Below are positions 10,573-24,611 of a stretch of DNA of 64,000 nt, in pieces. Numbering within the stretch: position 1 is the first letter of the stretch; each line of letters begins with the position of its first letter. A model generated the notes under the pieces. The model was not told where the DNA came from, did no database searches, and saw only the letters and a program-made list of their open reading frames with translations. The stretch covers positions 2,976,001 to 3,040,000 of the forward strand of contig JAPNXP010000002.1 in assembly GCA_028753945.1 (NCBI GenBank). The letters run 5' to 3'. The position numbers and the translations under genes are program-made. This DNA comes from Hexactinellida sp. DTS-2022 (lineage: Eukaryota > Porifera > Hexactinellida).

Positions 10573-12623
10573 TTAAGGGTATTCTGTATTGATATTCGGG
10601 CGTTCACGGTGAATCTCAGAATTGCATAATTTACTACTAGGAATACTCTAGATGAGATAGAGATTGACTTCTAAGATTTTTTTTTTCTTAATTTTCAATC
10701 AAGATGGTGTTTTTTAATAAAATAAGACGTCGACTTCCTTATATGGGCATGACATTTTTTCAAAAATTGTTGAATCTTTTCGAATTTTTGAACATATTAT
10801 TATGAGACTATTTCCTCTCAGAAATAATTTTTATTTTATTTATTTTTGCAGAAGAAACGATGCTAAAGGGCATTTTTTCAAAATAATCATAAAACGCAGT
10901 CGTGCACTAAACTATCGTTATAAAATGTTAGAAGAAAATTTTTTCAATTCCAGTTCAAGGGTCTGAGGATGTATCATGTGTTACCCCAGAGAAATTTTTT
11001 GACTTTCTGATTATTATTTTTGGTTTTATAAGCATTCTAAGGCTGCGGCCCACGAATTTTTCCGAATTTCAACATCAAAAGAGGTGATAAAATTCTACAC
11101 TGCCATATATTGTTCCCAAAATTAAAAATTTCGGAATCTACAGGTCAAAATATACAGGTTCACGTCAAAAAGTTCAGGAATATGTCAAAAATTAGGAAAT
11201 TAGGGGCATAAAAGAATATGAAGGGTATGCAAGTACCCGGTGATCATATATTACTGTGGGAAATTGGACAGCAGAATAATTCTGTTATTCTTCAAAAAAT
11301 GCGCCAGCTTCTTATCTATGCGTAGCATTTGTTTTCAACACTTTTACAATATTATATCATGAGTTATGACCAATTTATGACTATGGTTTTGTCTGTTCTG
11401 TCATATTTTCACACCTCAAGGCCCTCAAATATACAATAATGTATTATATAAAACACCAATTTGGTAATACAAATATGGAAATAGCATTTGCGCACAAAAT
11501 GAGACGTTACACAACACGATCCAATCATTATTCGATAAGTTATGGACTTTTGGGCCACAGAAGGGGGCAAAAAATCTGACATTTCACACATGTTGATATT
11601 TCAGAAACGCTTTGAGATAAAATGATCATAGGCATTAGAAAATACTGTAAATACCTGACTTTCTATACGTTTATAATACATTTTAGGACTCTAGGTGTCA
11701 CACTTTTTAACATGACCATATATGGTAATTTGATGTGCCCAATTTTGATGACGAATCAAATTTTGTAACTCTTGATCTCTGGACAGCAGAGACTAGCTCT
11801 AAAATTCTAGTCACATCAAGATACTATTTCTTACTCATTGGATAAACTTTTGGGATTATATTATAATTCGAATGATGTGTTCTGATTTCAAATGCCCAAA
11901 TATGGTGGTGTCAAAGTGGCAATATGTTAAAAGGGTGACAAAAATCCAACTTCTGATCCAAATGAGATAGAGCTTAGCTCTAAATTGCTAAAAATAGTCT
12001 AATTCAATTTCAAATGACATTATCTATTTTATGCAGTTTAGGAACTCCTTTTCTTCGCACTTTCATATTCTGGACTCAGCCACTTCGACACAAATTAATT
12101 AAATGCTAATTATGAAGGTGTAAAAAAAGACCATTTGGGCATATGGATGTAAAAAAGTGAATTTTTATTCTAGAAAGTCAAACTTTTTTTTAAAATGCTC
12201 AGTATATGTAGGCGCATGTTTTAAAAGCGGGCAGTTTTGGCAATATAATACAAAAAAATTGAATTAGTATACTTTTAATGAAAAATAGTGGGTTTTTTTT
12301 CACCAATTTCACAAAAATGACAATAACATAGAGTAGATTAAAGAAAAAGCATATTTCGGTTCGATTTAAAACATTGAGTATTGACTCAGGTATATTTTAT
12401 AATTGACATGTTTCGCGCTAAAAACTAACATAAAAAATTTTTTTAAATATTTGGCTAGTATGGATTAGGCCTATATTGACATTGTCTAGTTCATAACTAA
12501 GGATATATACATAGTAGAACTCTAATATTTTCAGGGATATCTTAGATATATTAGTACTATCCAAAAACGCAATAAAAACATTAGGTCGTCGGGTGTCAAA
12601 ATATCAGTACAGAGCACCCTTAA
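10573..12623. mobile_element. Element L inserted in satellite (2.05 kb)
   Basis: TTAA lies at both edges, with ends GGGTATTCTGTATTGATATT and the inverse matching at most positions. Removing it restores the satellite phrase ACGTCCTTAAACCATT exactly, so it is a clean TTAA insertion. The interior (about 10940-12070) is shared with element D at 32270-33420, although the ends differ. It has no coding frame above 60 aa. Confidence 0.85.
11690..11990. repeat. K-type repeat segment in element L
   Basis: It contains CC(A/T)6GG boxes at 11716-11725 and 11896-11905, and AGAGCTTAGCTCT near 11956. It is the same arrangement as 33010-33320. Confidence 0.65.
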
Positions 12624-14362
12624 ACCATTAATTTATCAATTTGGGAGTTTTTGAAAGTCATTGCACTCCAAAATGGGTTTTTCTCGATATTAGGCTCTGA
12701 AATGAATGGAAATTGAGTGAGTGGTGTTTCAATGTCACTGTTAGGACACTTTTGATGAAAAATACTTCATATCATAAAATGAACCAACTGGTAACGTCCA
12801 TAAACATTCATTTATCATTTTGGTAGTTTTCGATCGTCATTGCACACGAAAATTGATTTTTCTCTATATTAGGCACTTAAATGAATGTCACTTGAGTTAG
12901 TGGAGATTCAGTGGCACTGTTAGGACCCTTTTTACGATAAATACTTCTTGTCATCAAAATAATCAACTGCAAACGTCCTTAATCCATAAATTTATCATAA
13001 TCGTTGTTTTTGACAGTTATTGGTCACAAAATTTGGTTTTTATCGATATTATGCTCTTAAATGAATGTAAATTGAGTGAGTGGGGTTTCAGTGGCATTGT
13101 TAGGACACCTTTGATTATAAATACTTACTATCATCAAAAGAACTACTGGAAACGTCGTTAAACCATTCATTTATTATTTTGGTTGTTTTTGACCGTCATT
13201 GTACACAAAAATAGATTTTTCTCTATATTAGGCACTTAAATGAATGTTACTTGAGTTTGTGGAGTTTCAGTGGCACTGTTAGGACCCTTTTGACTATAAA
13301 TACTTCTTGTCAACAAAATAAACAACTGCAAACGTCATTTAACCATTTATTTATCATTTTCGTTGTTTTTGACCGTCATTGGTCACAAAAATTGTTTTTT
13401 CTAGATATTAGACTCTCAAATGAATGTAAATTGAGTGAGTGGTGTTTCAGTGGCATTGTTAGGACCCTTTTGACGATAAATACTTCTTGTCATCAAAATA
13501 AACAACTGCAAACGTATTTAATCCATTAATTTATCATTTTCGTGTTTTTGACAGTCATTGGTGACAAAAATTGGTTTTTCTCGATATTAGGCTCTTAAAT
13601 GAATGTAATTGAGTGAGTGATGTTTCAGTGGCATTGTTAGGACACCTTTAACGATAAATACTTCATATCATCAGAAGAAACAACTGGAACGTCCTTAATC
13701 CATTAATTTATCATTTTCGCTTTTTTTGAATGTCTTTGGTCACAAAAATTGTTTTTTCTAGATATTAGGCTCTCAAATGAATGTAAATTGAGTGAGTGGT
13801 GTTTCAGTGGCATTGTTAGGACCCTTTTGATGATAAATACTTCATATCATCAGAAGAAACAACTGGAAATGTCCTTAAACCATTAATTTATCAATTTGGT
13901 AGTTTTTGACAGTCATTGCACACAAAAATTGGTTTTTCTCGATATTAGGCTCTTAAATGAATTTAAATTGAGTGAGTGATGTTTTAGTGGCTTTGTTAGG
14001 ACCCTTTTGACGATAAATACCTCTTGTCATCAAAATAAACAACTGCAAACGTCTTTAATCCATTAATTTATCATTTTCGTGTTTTTGACAGTCATTGGTG
14101 ACAAAAATTGGTTTTTCTCGATATTAGGCTCTTAAATGAATGTAATTGAGTGTGTGATGTTTCAGTGGCATTGTTAGGACACCTTTAACGATAAATACTT
14201 CATATCATCAGAAGAAACAACTGGAACGTCCTTAATCCATTAATTTATCATTTTCGCTTTTTTTGAATGTCTTTGGTCACAAAAATTGTTTTTTCTAGAT
14301 ATTAGGCTCTTAAATGAATGTAATTGAGTGAGTGATGTTTCAGTGGCATTGTTAGGACACCT

Positions 14363-16853
14363 TTAAGGTTCAGGTATACTCTACAAAATCCCAAAATTTC
14401 GATAAAATCCCAAATATTGTAAATCTCGTTTTTATTGCATTTTCGGATTGTATTGACACCAATGTGTACTCTCAATAGATTTCTAAGAGAAATTCCTATT
14501 ATTCTTCCAGTTTGACACACTTTGGTCACCTCAATCTAGGTATTATTGATGTAAATTATTTTTTCAAAAGCCTCTATCTCAAAACCAACATTTTCAGTAT
14601 TGGGTAATAGGTCATTTTGTCAATTTTGGTCGTGGAATCAAAAGCTCAACGGTTTCGGATAGATCTCGTGAAGATAAAACTAATGAGTGCGGAGATTTAT
14701 TCTATTATGGATAGTTCATGTGCTTTTTGGATTTTGGATCAGGAAAATCTTCATTTGAAAGTCGACATCACATAAAAGTATTTGAAATCCAGAAAAATCC
14801 CGATATTCACAATTCCTGCACTCATTAGTTTTATTACATCCAGCTAAACACATTCAATCAATAATATTATTGGTCTTGTAAATCTTTGCTGATTGATCTT
14901 ATACCCAATAGTGGTAAAATTAAAAAATATATTTTTCCTCTCTTAGTATATATGCCAATATTATTGTATTTTTGGCATCTTGAAGAAGAAGTATATACAA
15001 TGTAAAAATTGAGTTAAGGTCCAGGTATACTCTAGAAAAATGGAAAATTTCGAAAAAAAACCAAAAAAGGTATTTTTCGTTTTTATTGAATTTTTGGATT
15101 GTATTGATATCCATGTGTACTCCCAAGAAATTTCTAAGAAAAATTCCATATATCTTTCAAGTTTGACACATTTTCGTGACCTCGTCTCTGATAAATAAAA
15201 AAATAAAAAAATTAAAAAATTAAAAATTAATAAAATATTAAAGGGAAATTGCTGTTGGCACAGGTGTAATTTTTGATTTTAGTTAGTTCAATTTAGGATT
15301 TATTTTAGAATAATTGCAAATACAAATAAAATTGCTTTTGGTACAGGTGTAATTTTTGATTTTAGGTAGTTCAATAAAGGATTTATATAGGAATAATTGC
15401 AAATACAAATATAATTGCTTTTGGTACAGGTGTAATTTTTGATTTTAGGTAGTTCAATATAGGATTTATTTTAGAATAATTGCAAATACAAATAAAATTG
15501 CTTTTGGTACAGGTGTAATTTTTGATTTTAGGTAGTTCAATATAGGATTTATATAGGAATAATTGCAAATACAAATATAATTGCTTTTGGTACAGGTGTA
15601 ATTTTTGATTTTAGGTAGTTCAATATAGGATTTATATAGGAATAATTGCAAATACAAATATAATTGCTTTTGGTAAAGGTGTAATTTTTGATTTTAGGTA
15701 GTTCAATATAGTATTTATATTGAAATAATTGCAAATATAAGGGAAATTGATGACGGCACAGGTGTAATTTTTGATTTTTGGTAGTTCAAATTAGGTTTAT
15801 ATTGGAATAATTGCAAATATAAAGGATTTTAATGTCGGCACAGGTGTAATTCTGGTTTGGTAGGTAAATATAGAGATTCATATACGAATAATCAAAATAC
15901 AAAGGGAATTACTGTCTGCACAGGTCTAATTTTAGACTTTTGGTAGTTCTATTTGGAAATTTTATGGAAATAATTGCAATTACTACGAAAATGCTCTCGG
16001 CACAGGTGTAATTTAGAATTTTGTGCACAATATAGGGATAATTGAGGAATAATTTCAAATTTAAATTTAAATGAACACTATTGAATGCGCAGGGCCGTAG
16101 TTATTGGGTGGAGAATTAGATTGGGATCCCAATAGTGCTCCTAACAATTGTGGGGTCACGTCAACTTGGTGTTGGGTGAAGAGATAAATACCAAACTGGG
16201 AGGGAGAACGGAAGTGGCTTTGGAGGTGCAAGTGGTTGTGGCGGCGGCTAATTCACTTCAATACACATAGTGAGTTAGAATTTGAATGAACAACGTGAAT
16301 TTACTAGTTTACCTCCTCTATACTTTACCTAAATTTTATATTCATATTTCAAAAGCCTATATCTCAAAACTAACATTTTCAGTTTTGTGTAATAGGTCAT
16401 TTTGTCAATTTTGGTCGTGGAATCAAAAGCTCAACGGTTTCGGAAAGATCTCGTGAAGATACAACTAATGAGTGCAGAGATTTATTCTATTATGGATAGT
16501 TCATGTGCTTTTTGGATTTTGGATCAGGAAAATCTTCATTTGAAAGTCGACATCACATAAAAGTATTTGAAATCCAGAAAAATCCAGATATTCACAATTC
16601 CTGCACTCATTAGTTTTATTACATCCAGCTAAACACATTCAATCAATAATATTATTGGTCTTGTAAATCTTTGCTGATTGATCTTATACCCAATAGTGGT
16701 AAAATTAAAAAATATATTTTTCCTCTCTTAGTATATATGCCAATATTATTGTATTTTTGGCATCCTGAAGAAGAAGTATATACGCTGTAAAAATTGAGTT
16801 AAATTGGGTAAATACTTTTGGTAGAAGTGCTCTAGAGTATACCTGGACCTTAA
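14363..16853. mobile_element. Family B composite inserted in satellite
   Basis: TTAA lies at both outer edges, with ends GGTTCAGGTATACTCTAC and inverse AGAGTATACCTGGACC. Without it, the satellite phrase CACCTTTAACGATAAATAC is restored. Inside, a second B start (TTAAGGTCCAGGTATACTCT) lies at 15014, and the sequences at 14560-15013 and 16345-16800 are near copies. The unit is therefore a B element followed by a second, larger B element, with the right 50 bp of the first missing. The larger one carries the 83-bp tandem array and a GC-richer piece (16085-16290). Confidence 0.8.
15240..16065. repeat. 83-bp minisatellite inside B composite
   Basis: About ten copies of an 83-bp unit are present, containing CACAGGTGTAATTTTTGATTTT, GGTAGTTCAAT and AATAATTGCAAATA. 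The central copies (15338-15700) are nearly identical and the right ones are increasingly diverged, as expected when expansion is in the middle. Minus-strand ORFs offset by 83 bp are products of the repeat. Confidence 0.9.
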
Positions 16854-18313
16854 CGATAAATACTTCATATCATCAGAAGAAACAACTGGAACGTCCTTAA
16901 TCCATTAATTTATCATTTTCGCTTTTTTTGAATGTCTTTGGTCACAAAAATTGTTTTTTCTAGATATTAGGCTCTCAAATGAATGTAAATTGAGTGAGTG
17001 GTGTTTCAGTGGCATTATTAGGACCCTTTTGATGATAAATACTTCATATCATCAGAAGAAACAACTGGAAATGTCCTTAAACCATTAATTTATCAATTTG
17101 GTAGTTTTTGACAGTCATTGCACACAAAAATTGGTTTTTCTCGATATTAGGCTCTTAAATGAATTAAAATTGAGTGAGTGATGTTTTAGTGGCATTGTTA
17201 GGACCCTTTTGACGATAAATACTTCTTGTCATCAAAATAAACAACTGCAAACGTATTTAATCCATTAATTTATCATTTTCGTGTTTTTGACAGTCATTGG
17301 TTACAAAAATTGGTTTTTCTCGATATTAGGCTCTTAAATGAATGTAATTGAGTGAGTGATGTTTCAGTGGCATTGTTAGGACACCTTTAACGATAAATAC
17401 TTCATATCATCAGAAGAAACAACTGGAACGTCCTTAATCCATTAATTTATCATTTTCGCTTTTTTGAATTTCTTTGGTCACAAAAATTGTTTTTTCTAGA
17501 TATTAGGCTCTCAAATGAATGTAAATTGAGTGAGTGGTGTTTCAGTGGCATTGTTAGGACCCTTTTGATGATAAATACTTCATATCATCAGAAGAAACAA
17601 CTGGAAATGTCCTTAAACCATTAATTTATCAATTTGGTAGTTTTTGACAGTCATTAGTTTCAAAAATAGTTTTTTCTAGATATTAGGCTCTTAAATGAAT
17701 GTAAATTGAGTGAGTGGTGTTTCAGTGGCATTGTTAGGACCCTTTAGACGATAAATACTTCTTGTCATCAAAATAAACAACTGCAAACGTCTTTAATCCA
17801 TTAATTTATCATTTTAGTAGTTTTTGACTGTCATTGGTGACAAAAATTGGTTTTTCTCGATATTTGTCTCTTAAATGAATGTAAATTGAGTGAGTGGTGT
17901 TTCAGTGGCATTGTCAGTACAATTTTGATTATAAATACTTTATATCATAAGAAGAAACAACTGCAAACGTCCTTAATCCATAAATTTATCATAAACGTAG
18001 TTTTTGACAGTTATTGGTCTCAAAATTTGGTTTTTATCGATATTATGCTCTTAAATGAATGTAAATTGTGTGAGTGGGGTTTCAGTGGCATTGTTAGGAC
18101 GCCTTTAACGATAAATACTTCATATCATCAGAAGAAACAACTGGAACGTCCTTAATCCATTAATTTATCATTTTCGCATTTTTTGAAAGTCTTTGGTCAC
18201 AAAAATTGTTTTTTCTAGATATTAGGCTCTCAAATGAATGTAAATTGAGTGAGTGGTGTTTCAGTGGCATTGTTAGGACCCTTTAGATGATAAATACTTC
18301 ATATCATCAGAAG

Positions 18314-18505
18314 CAGGGTATATTATAAGCCCATTTTTTTATTCCTGGCCCATTTTTTTATTCCTATTTCATTTTTTTACTCCCTTGAATAGTGAGTTTT
18401 TATCGTCTGATATCCATTTCAAGATTCCATTTCTACCGAAAATCCTTTTTTTTATTCCACGAAAACATTAAAAAACTTTTTTTTAATCCTTATAAAATAC
18501 TCTGC
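18314..18505. mobile_element. Small element M in satellite
   Basis: The inverted ends GCAGGGTATATTATAAG and CTTATAAAATACTCTGC match at 14 of 17 positions. The body is T-rich, with repeated CCATTTTTTTATTCCT. Part of the expected satellite monomer (roughly 100-120 bp) is missing at the junction and no target duplication is visible, so insertion was accompanied by a deletion or the element replaced part of a monomer. Confidence 0.6.
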
Positions 18506-21500
18506 TCTCAAATGAATGTAAATTGAGTGAGTGGTGTTTCAGTGGCATTGTTAGGACCCTTTTGATAATAAATACTTCATATCATCAGAAGAAACTACTG
18601 GAAATGTCCTTAAACCATTAATTTATCAATTTGGTAGTTTTTGACAGTCATTGCACACAAAAATTGGTTTTTCTCGATATTAGGCTCTTAAATGAATTTA
18701 AATTAAGTGAGTGATGTTTTAGTGGCTTTGTTAGGACCCTTTTGACGATAAATACCTCTTGTCATCAAAATATACAACTGCAAACGTCCTCAAACCATTA
18801 ATTTACCATTTTCGTAGTTTTTGACATTCATTGGTCACAAAAATTGGTTTTTCTCGATATTCGGCTCTTAAATGAATGTAATTGAGAGAGTTGTGTTTCA
18901 GTGGCATTGTTAGGACACTTTTGATGATAAATACTTCATATCATGAAAATACACAACTGGAAACGTCCTTAAACCACTAATTTATGAATTTGACAGTTTT
19001 TGACAGTCATTGCACACAAAAATTGGTTTTTCTCGATATTAGGCTCTTAAATGAATGTAATTGAGTGAGTGGTGTTTCAGTGGCACTGTTTGGACCCTTT
19101 TGACGATAAATACATATTGTCATCAAAATAAACAACTGCAAACGTCCATAAACAATATATTTATCATTTTCATAGTTTTTGACAGTTATTGGTAACAAAC
19201 ATTGGTTATTCTCGATATTAGGCTCTTAAATGAATGTAATTGAGTGAGTGGTGTTTCAGTGGCATTGTTAGGACACCTTTGATGATAAATACTTCATATC
19301 ATCAGAAGAAACAACTGGAAAGTCCTTAATCCATTAATTTATCATTTTCGCTGTTTTTGAAAGTCATTGGTTTCAAAAATAGTTTTTTCTAGATATTAGG
19401 CTCTTAAATGAATGTAAATTGAGTGAGTGGTGTTTCAGTGGCATTGTTAGGACCCTTTTGACGATAAATACTTCTTGTCATCAAAATAAACAACTGCAAA
19501 CGTCTTTAATCCATTAATTTATCATTTTAGTAGTTTTTGACTGTCATTGGTGACAAAAATTGGTTTTTCTCGATTTTAGTCTCTTAAATGAATGTAAATT
19601 GAGTGAGTGGTGTTTCAGTGGCATTGTCAGTACAATTTTGATGATAAATACTTCATATCATCAGAAGAAACAACTGCAAACGTCCTTAATCCATAAATTT
19701 ATCATAATCGTAGTTTTTGACAGTTATTGGTCACAAAATTTGGTTTTTATCGATATTATGCTCTTAAATGAATGTAAATTGAGTGAGTGGGGTATCAGTG
19801 GCATTGTTAGTACACTTTTGATTATAAATACTTACTATCATCAAAAGAAACAACTGGAAACGTCGTTAAACCATTCATTTATTATTTTGGTTGTTTTTGA
19901 CCGTCATTGTACACAAAAATAGATTTTTCTCTATATTAGTCACTTAAATGAATGTTACTTGAGTTTGTGGAGTTTCAGTGGCATTGTTAGGACCCTTTTG
20001 ACTATAAATACTTCTTGTCAACAAAATATACAACTGCAAACGTCCTTAAACCATTTATTTATCATTTTCGTTGTTTTTGACCGTCATTGGTCACAAAAAT
20101 TGTTTTTTCTAGATATTAGGCTCTCAAATGAATGTAAATTGAGTGAGTGGTGTTTCAGTGGCATTGTTAGGACCCTTTTGACGATAAATACTTCTTGTCA
20201 TCAAAATAAACAACTGGAAATGTCCTTAAACCATTAATTTATCAATTTGGTAGTTTTTGACAGTCATTGGTGACAAAAATTGGTTTTTCTCGATATTTGG
20301 CTCTTAAATGAATGTAAATTGAGTGAGTGGTGTTTCAGTGGCATTGTTAGGACACCTTTAACGATAAATACTTCATATCATCAGAGGAAGCAACTGGAAC
20401 GTCCTTAATCCATTAATTTATCATTTTCGCTTTTTTTGAAAGTCTTTGGGCACAAAAATTGTTTTTTCTAGATATTAGGCTCTCAAATGAATGTAAATTT
20501 AGTGAGTGGTGTTTCAGTGGCATTGTTAGGACCCTTTTGATGATAAATACTTCATATCATCATAAGAAACAACTGGAAATGTCCTTAAACCATTAATTTA
20601 TCAATTTGGTAGTTTTTGACAGTCATTGCACACAAAAATTGGTTTTTCTCGATATTAGGCTCTTAAATGAATTTAAATTGAGTGAGTGATGTTTTAGTGG
20701 CTTTGTTACGACCCTTTTGACGATAAATACCTCTTGTCATCAAAATATTCAACTGCAAACGTCCTCAAACCATTAATTTACCATTTTCGTATTTTTTGAC
20801 ATTCATTGGTCACAAAAATTAGTTTTTCTCGATATTCGGCACTTAAATGAATGTAATTGAGAGAGTTGTGTTTCAGTGGCATTGTTAGGACACATTTGAT
20901 GATAAATACTTCATATCATGAAAATACACAACTGGAAACGTCCTTAAACCACTAATTTATGAATTTGATAGTTTTTGACATTCATTGCACACAAAAATTG
21001 GTTTTTCTCGATATTAGGCTCTTAAATGAATGTAATTGAGTGAGTGGTGTTTCAGTGGCACTGTTTGGACCCTTTTGACGATAAATACATATTGTCATCA
21101 AAATAAACAACTGCAAACGTCCATAAACAATATATTTATCATTTTCATAGTTTTTGACAGTTATTGGTAACAAACATTGGTTATTCTCGATATTAGGCTC
21201 TTAAATGAATGTAATTGAGTGAGTGGTGTTTCAGTGGCATTGTTAGGACACCTTTGATGATAAATACTTCATATCATCAGAAGAAACAACTGGAAAGTCC
21301 TTAATCCATTAATTTATCATTTTCGCTGTTTTTGAAAGTCATTAGTTTCAAAAATAGTTTTTTCTAGATATTAGGCTCTTAAATGAATGTAAATTGAGTG
21401 AGTGGTGTTTCAGTGGCATTGTTAGGACCCTTTTGACGATAAATACTTCTTGTCATCAAAATATACAACTGCAAACGTCTTTAATCCATTAATTTATCAT

Positions 21501-21655
21501 TTTAGTAGTTTTTGACTGTCATTGGTGACAAAAATTGGTTTTTCTCGATATTAGTCTCTTAAATGAATGTAAATTGAGTGAGTGGTGTTTCAGTGGCATT
21601 GTCAGTACAATTTTGATGATAAATACTTCATATCATCAGAAGAAACAACTGGAAA
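18505..21655. repeat. Higher-order repeat, about 1975 bp (11 monomers)
   Basis: The sequence from 18505 to about 19670 is repeated nearly unchanged from 20480 to about 21645, including rare monomer variants (for example the 63-aa minus-strand frame at 19007-19198 recurs at 20982-21173). The offset of 1975 bp equals eleven monomers. A shorter trimer period of about 537 bp is visible at 13628/14165 and around 16850-17465. Confidence 0.8.
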
Positions 21656-24611
21656 CGTCCTTAAACCATTAATTTATCATTTTCGTAGTTTTTGACAGTC
21701 ATTGGTCATAAAAATTGATTTTTCTCTATATTAGGCGCTTAAATGAATGTTACTTGAGTTTATGGAGTTTCAATGAAACTGTTAAGGCCCTTTTGACGAT
21801 AAATACCTCTTGTCATCAAGATATACAACTGCAAACGTCCTTAAACCATTAATTTATCATTTTCGTTGTTTTTGACAGTCATTGGTCACAAAAATTGGGT
21901 ATTCTCGATATTAGCCTCTTAAATGAATGTAAATTGAGTGAATGGTGTTTCAGTGGCATTGTTAGGACACTTTTGATGATAAATACTTCATTTCATCAGA
22001 AGAAACAACTGGAAACTTCCTTAAACCATAAATTTATCAATTTGTTAGTTTTGACAGTCATTGCACACAAAAAATTGGTTTTTCTCGATTTTGGTTCTTA
22101 AATGAATATAAATTGAGTGAGTAGAGTATACGTGGCATTGTTAGGACACCTTTGACGATAAATACTTCTTATCATCCAACGAAACAACTGGAAACGTCCT
22201 TAAACCATTAATTTATCAATTTGGGAGTTTTTGAAGGTTATTGCACTCCAAAATTGGTTTTTCTCGATATTAGTCTCTTAAATGAATGTAAATTGAGTGA
22301 GTGGTGTTTCAGTGGCATTGTCTGGACACTTTTGATGATAAATACTTCATATCATCAGAAGAAACAACTGGAAAAGTCCTTAAACCATTAATTTATCAAT
22401 TTTGTAGTTTTTGACAGTCATTGCACACAAAAATTGGTTTTTCTCTATATTAGGCACTTAAATGAATGTCACTTGAGTTAGTGGTGTTTCAGTGGCATTG
22501 TCTGGACACTTTTGACAAAAAATATTTCTTGTCATCAAAACAAACAACTGGAAACTTCCTTAAACCATTAATTTATCATTTTCGTAGTTTTTGACACTCA
22601 TTGGTCACAAAAATTGGTTTTTCTCGATATTAGGCTCTTAAATGAATGTAAATTGAGGGTGTGGTGTTTCAGAGCATTGTTAGGACACTGATGATGATAA
22701 ATACTTCCTATCATCAAAAGAATCAACTGGAAACGTCGTTAAACCATTCATTTTTCATTTTGTAGTTTTTGACAGTCATTGGTCATAAAAATTGATTTTT
22801 CTCTATATTAGGCGCTTAAATGAATGTTACTTGAGTTTATGGAGTTTCAATGAAACTATTGAGGCCCTTTTGACGATAAATACCTCTTGTCATCAAAATA
22901 TACAACTGCAAACGTCCTTGAACCATTAATTTATCATTTTCGTTATTTTTGACAGTCATTGGTCACAAAAATTTGGGTTTTCAAATATTAGGCTTTTAAA
23001 TGAATGTGATTGAGTTAGTGGTGTTTCAGTGGCATTGTTACTACAATTTTGATGATAAATACTTCATATCATCAGAGGCTACAACTGGAAACGTCCCTTA
23101 ACCATTAATTTATCAATTTGGTAGTTTTTGAAAGTCATTCCACACAAAAATTGGTTTTTATCGATATTAGGCTCTTAAATGAATGTTGATTGAGTTAGTG
23201 GAGTTTCAGTGGTACTGTTAGGACCCTTTTAACGATAAATACCTCTTGTCATCAAAATATACAACTGCAAACGTCCTCAAACCATTAATTTACCATTTTC
23301 AGTAGTTTTTGACGGTCATTGGATACAAAAATTGGTTTTTCTCGATATTAGGGTCTTAAATGAATGTAATTGAGTGAGTGGAGTTTCAGTGGCACTGGTA
23401 GGACACTTTTGTTGATAATACTTCATATCATCAAACAGAAACAACTGGAAACGTCGTTAAACCATTCATTTATCATCTTGGTAGTTTTTGACAGTCATTG
23501 CACACAAAAATTGGATTTTCTCTATATTAGACACTTAAATGAATGTTAGTGAGATATTGGAGTTTCAGTGGCACTGTTAGGACCCTTTTGACGATAGATA
23601 CTTCTGTCATCAAAATAAACAACTGCAAACGTCCTTAAACCATTTATTTATCGTTTTCGTAGTTTTTGACAGTCATTGGTCACAAAAATTGGTTATTCTC
23701 GATGTTAGGCTTTTAAATGAATGTAAATTGATTGAGTGGTGATTCAGTGGCATTGTTAGGACAATTTTGATGATAAATACTTCATATCATTAGAAGAAAC
23801 AACTGGAAACGTCTTTTTACCATTAATTTATCAATTTGGTAGTTTTTGACAATCATTGCACACAAAAATTGGTATTTCTCTTTATTAGGCACTTAAATGA
23901 ATGTAATTGAGCGAGTGGTGTTTCAGTGGCATTGTTATGACACTTTTGATGATAAATACTTCTTGTCATCAGAAGAAACAACTGGAAACGTCCTTAAACC
24001 ATTAATTTATCATTTTGGTAGTTTTTGACCGTCATTGTACACAAAAATAGATTTTTCTCTATATTAGGCACTTAAATGAATGTTACTTGAGTTTGTGGAG
24101 TTTCAATGAAACTGTTAAGACACTTTTGACGATAAATACCTCTTGTCATCAAAATATACAACTGCAAACGTCCTCAAACCATTAAATTACCATTTTCAGT
24201 AGTTTTTGACAGTCATTGGTCACAAAAATTGTTTTTTCTCGATATTAGGCTCTTAAATGAATGTTTACTTGAGTTAGTGGAGTTTCAGTGGCACTGCTAG
24301 GACCCTTTTGACGATAAATACCTCTTGTCATCAAAATATACAACTGCAAACGTCCTCAAACCATTAAATTACCATTTTCAGTTTTTTTTGACAGTCATTG
24401 GTCACTAAATTGGTTTTCTCGATATTAGGCTCTTAAATGAATGTAATTGAGTGTGTGGTGTTTCAGTGGCACTGTTAGGACACTTTTGTTGATAATACTT
24501 CATATCATCAAAAGAACCAACTGGAAACGTCGTTAAACCATTAATTTATCAATTTGGTTTTTTTTGACAGTCATTGCACACAGAAATTGGTTATTCTCGA
24601 TATTAGGCTCT

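Noticed and set aside
15383..15734. Three overlapping minus-strand ORFs of about 62 codons
   Set aside because: They are offset by exactly 83 bp and simply read the minisatellite.
13251..22101. Satellite ORFs of 60-120 codons repeating a peptide about 60 residues long
   Set aside because: They exist only where the monomer is exactly 180 bp and free of stops; frames break between neighbouring monomers and composition follows the satellite. No start context or motif supports a protein.
15240..24611. CRISPR-like regularity
   Set aside because: The whole unit repeats with no unique spacers between short identical repeats, and the context is eukaryotic.
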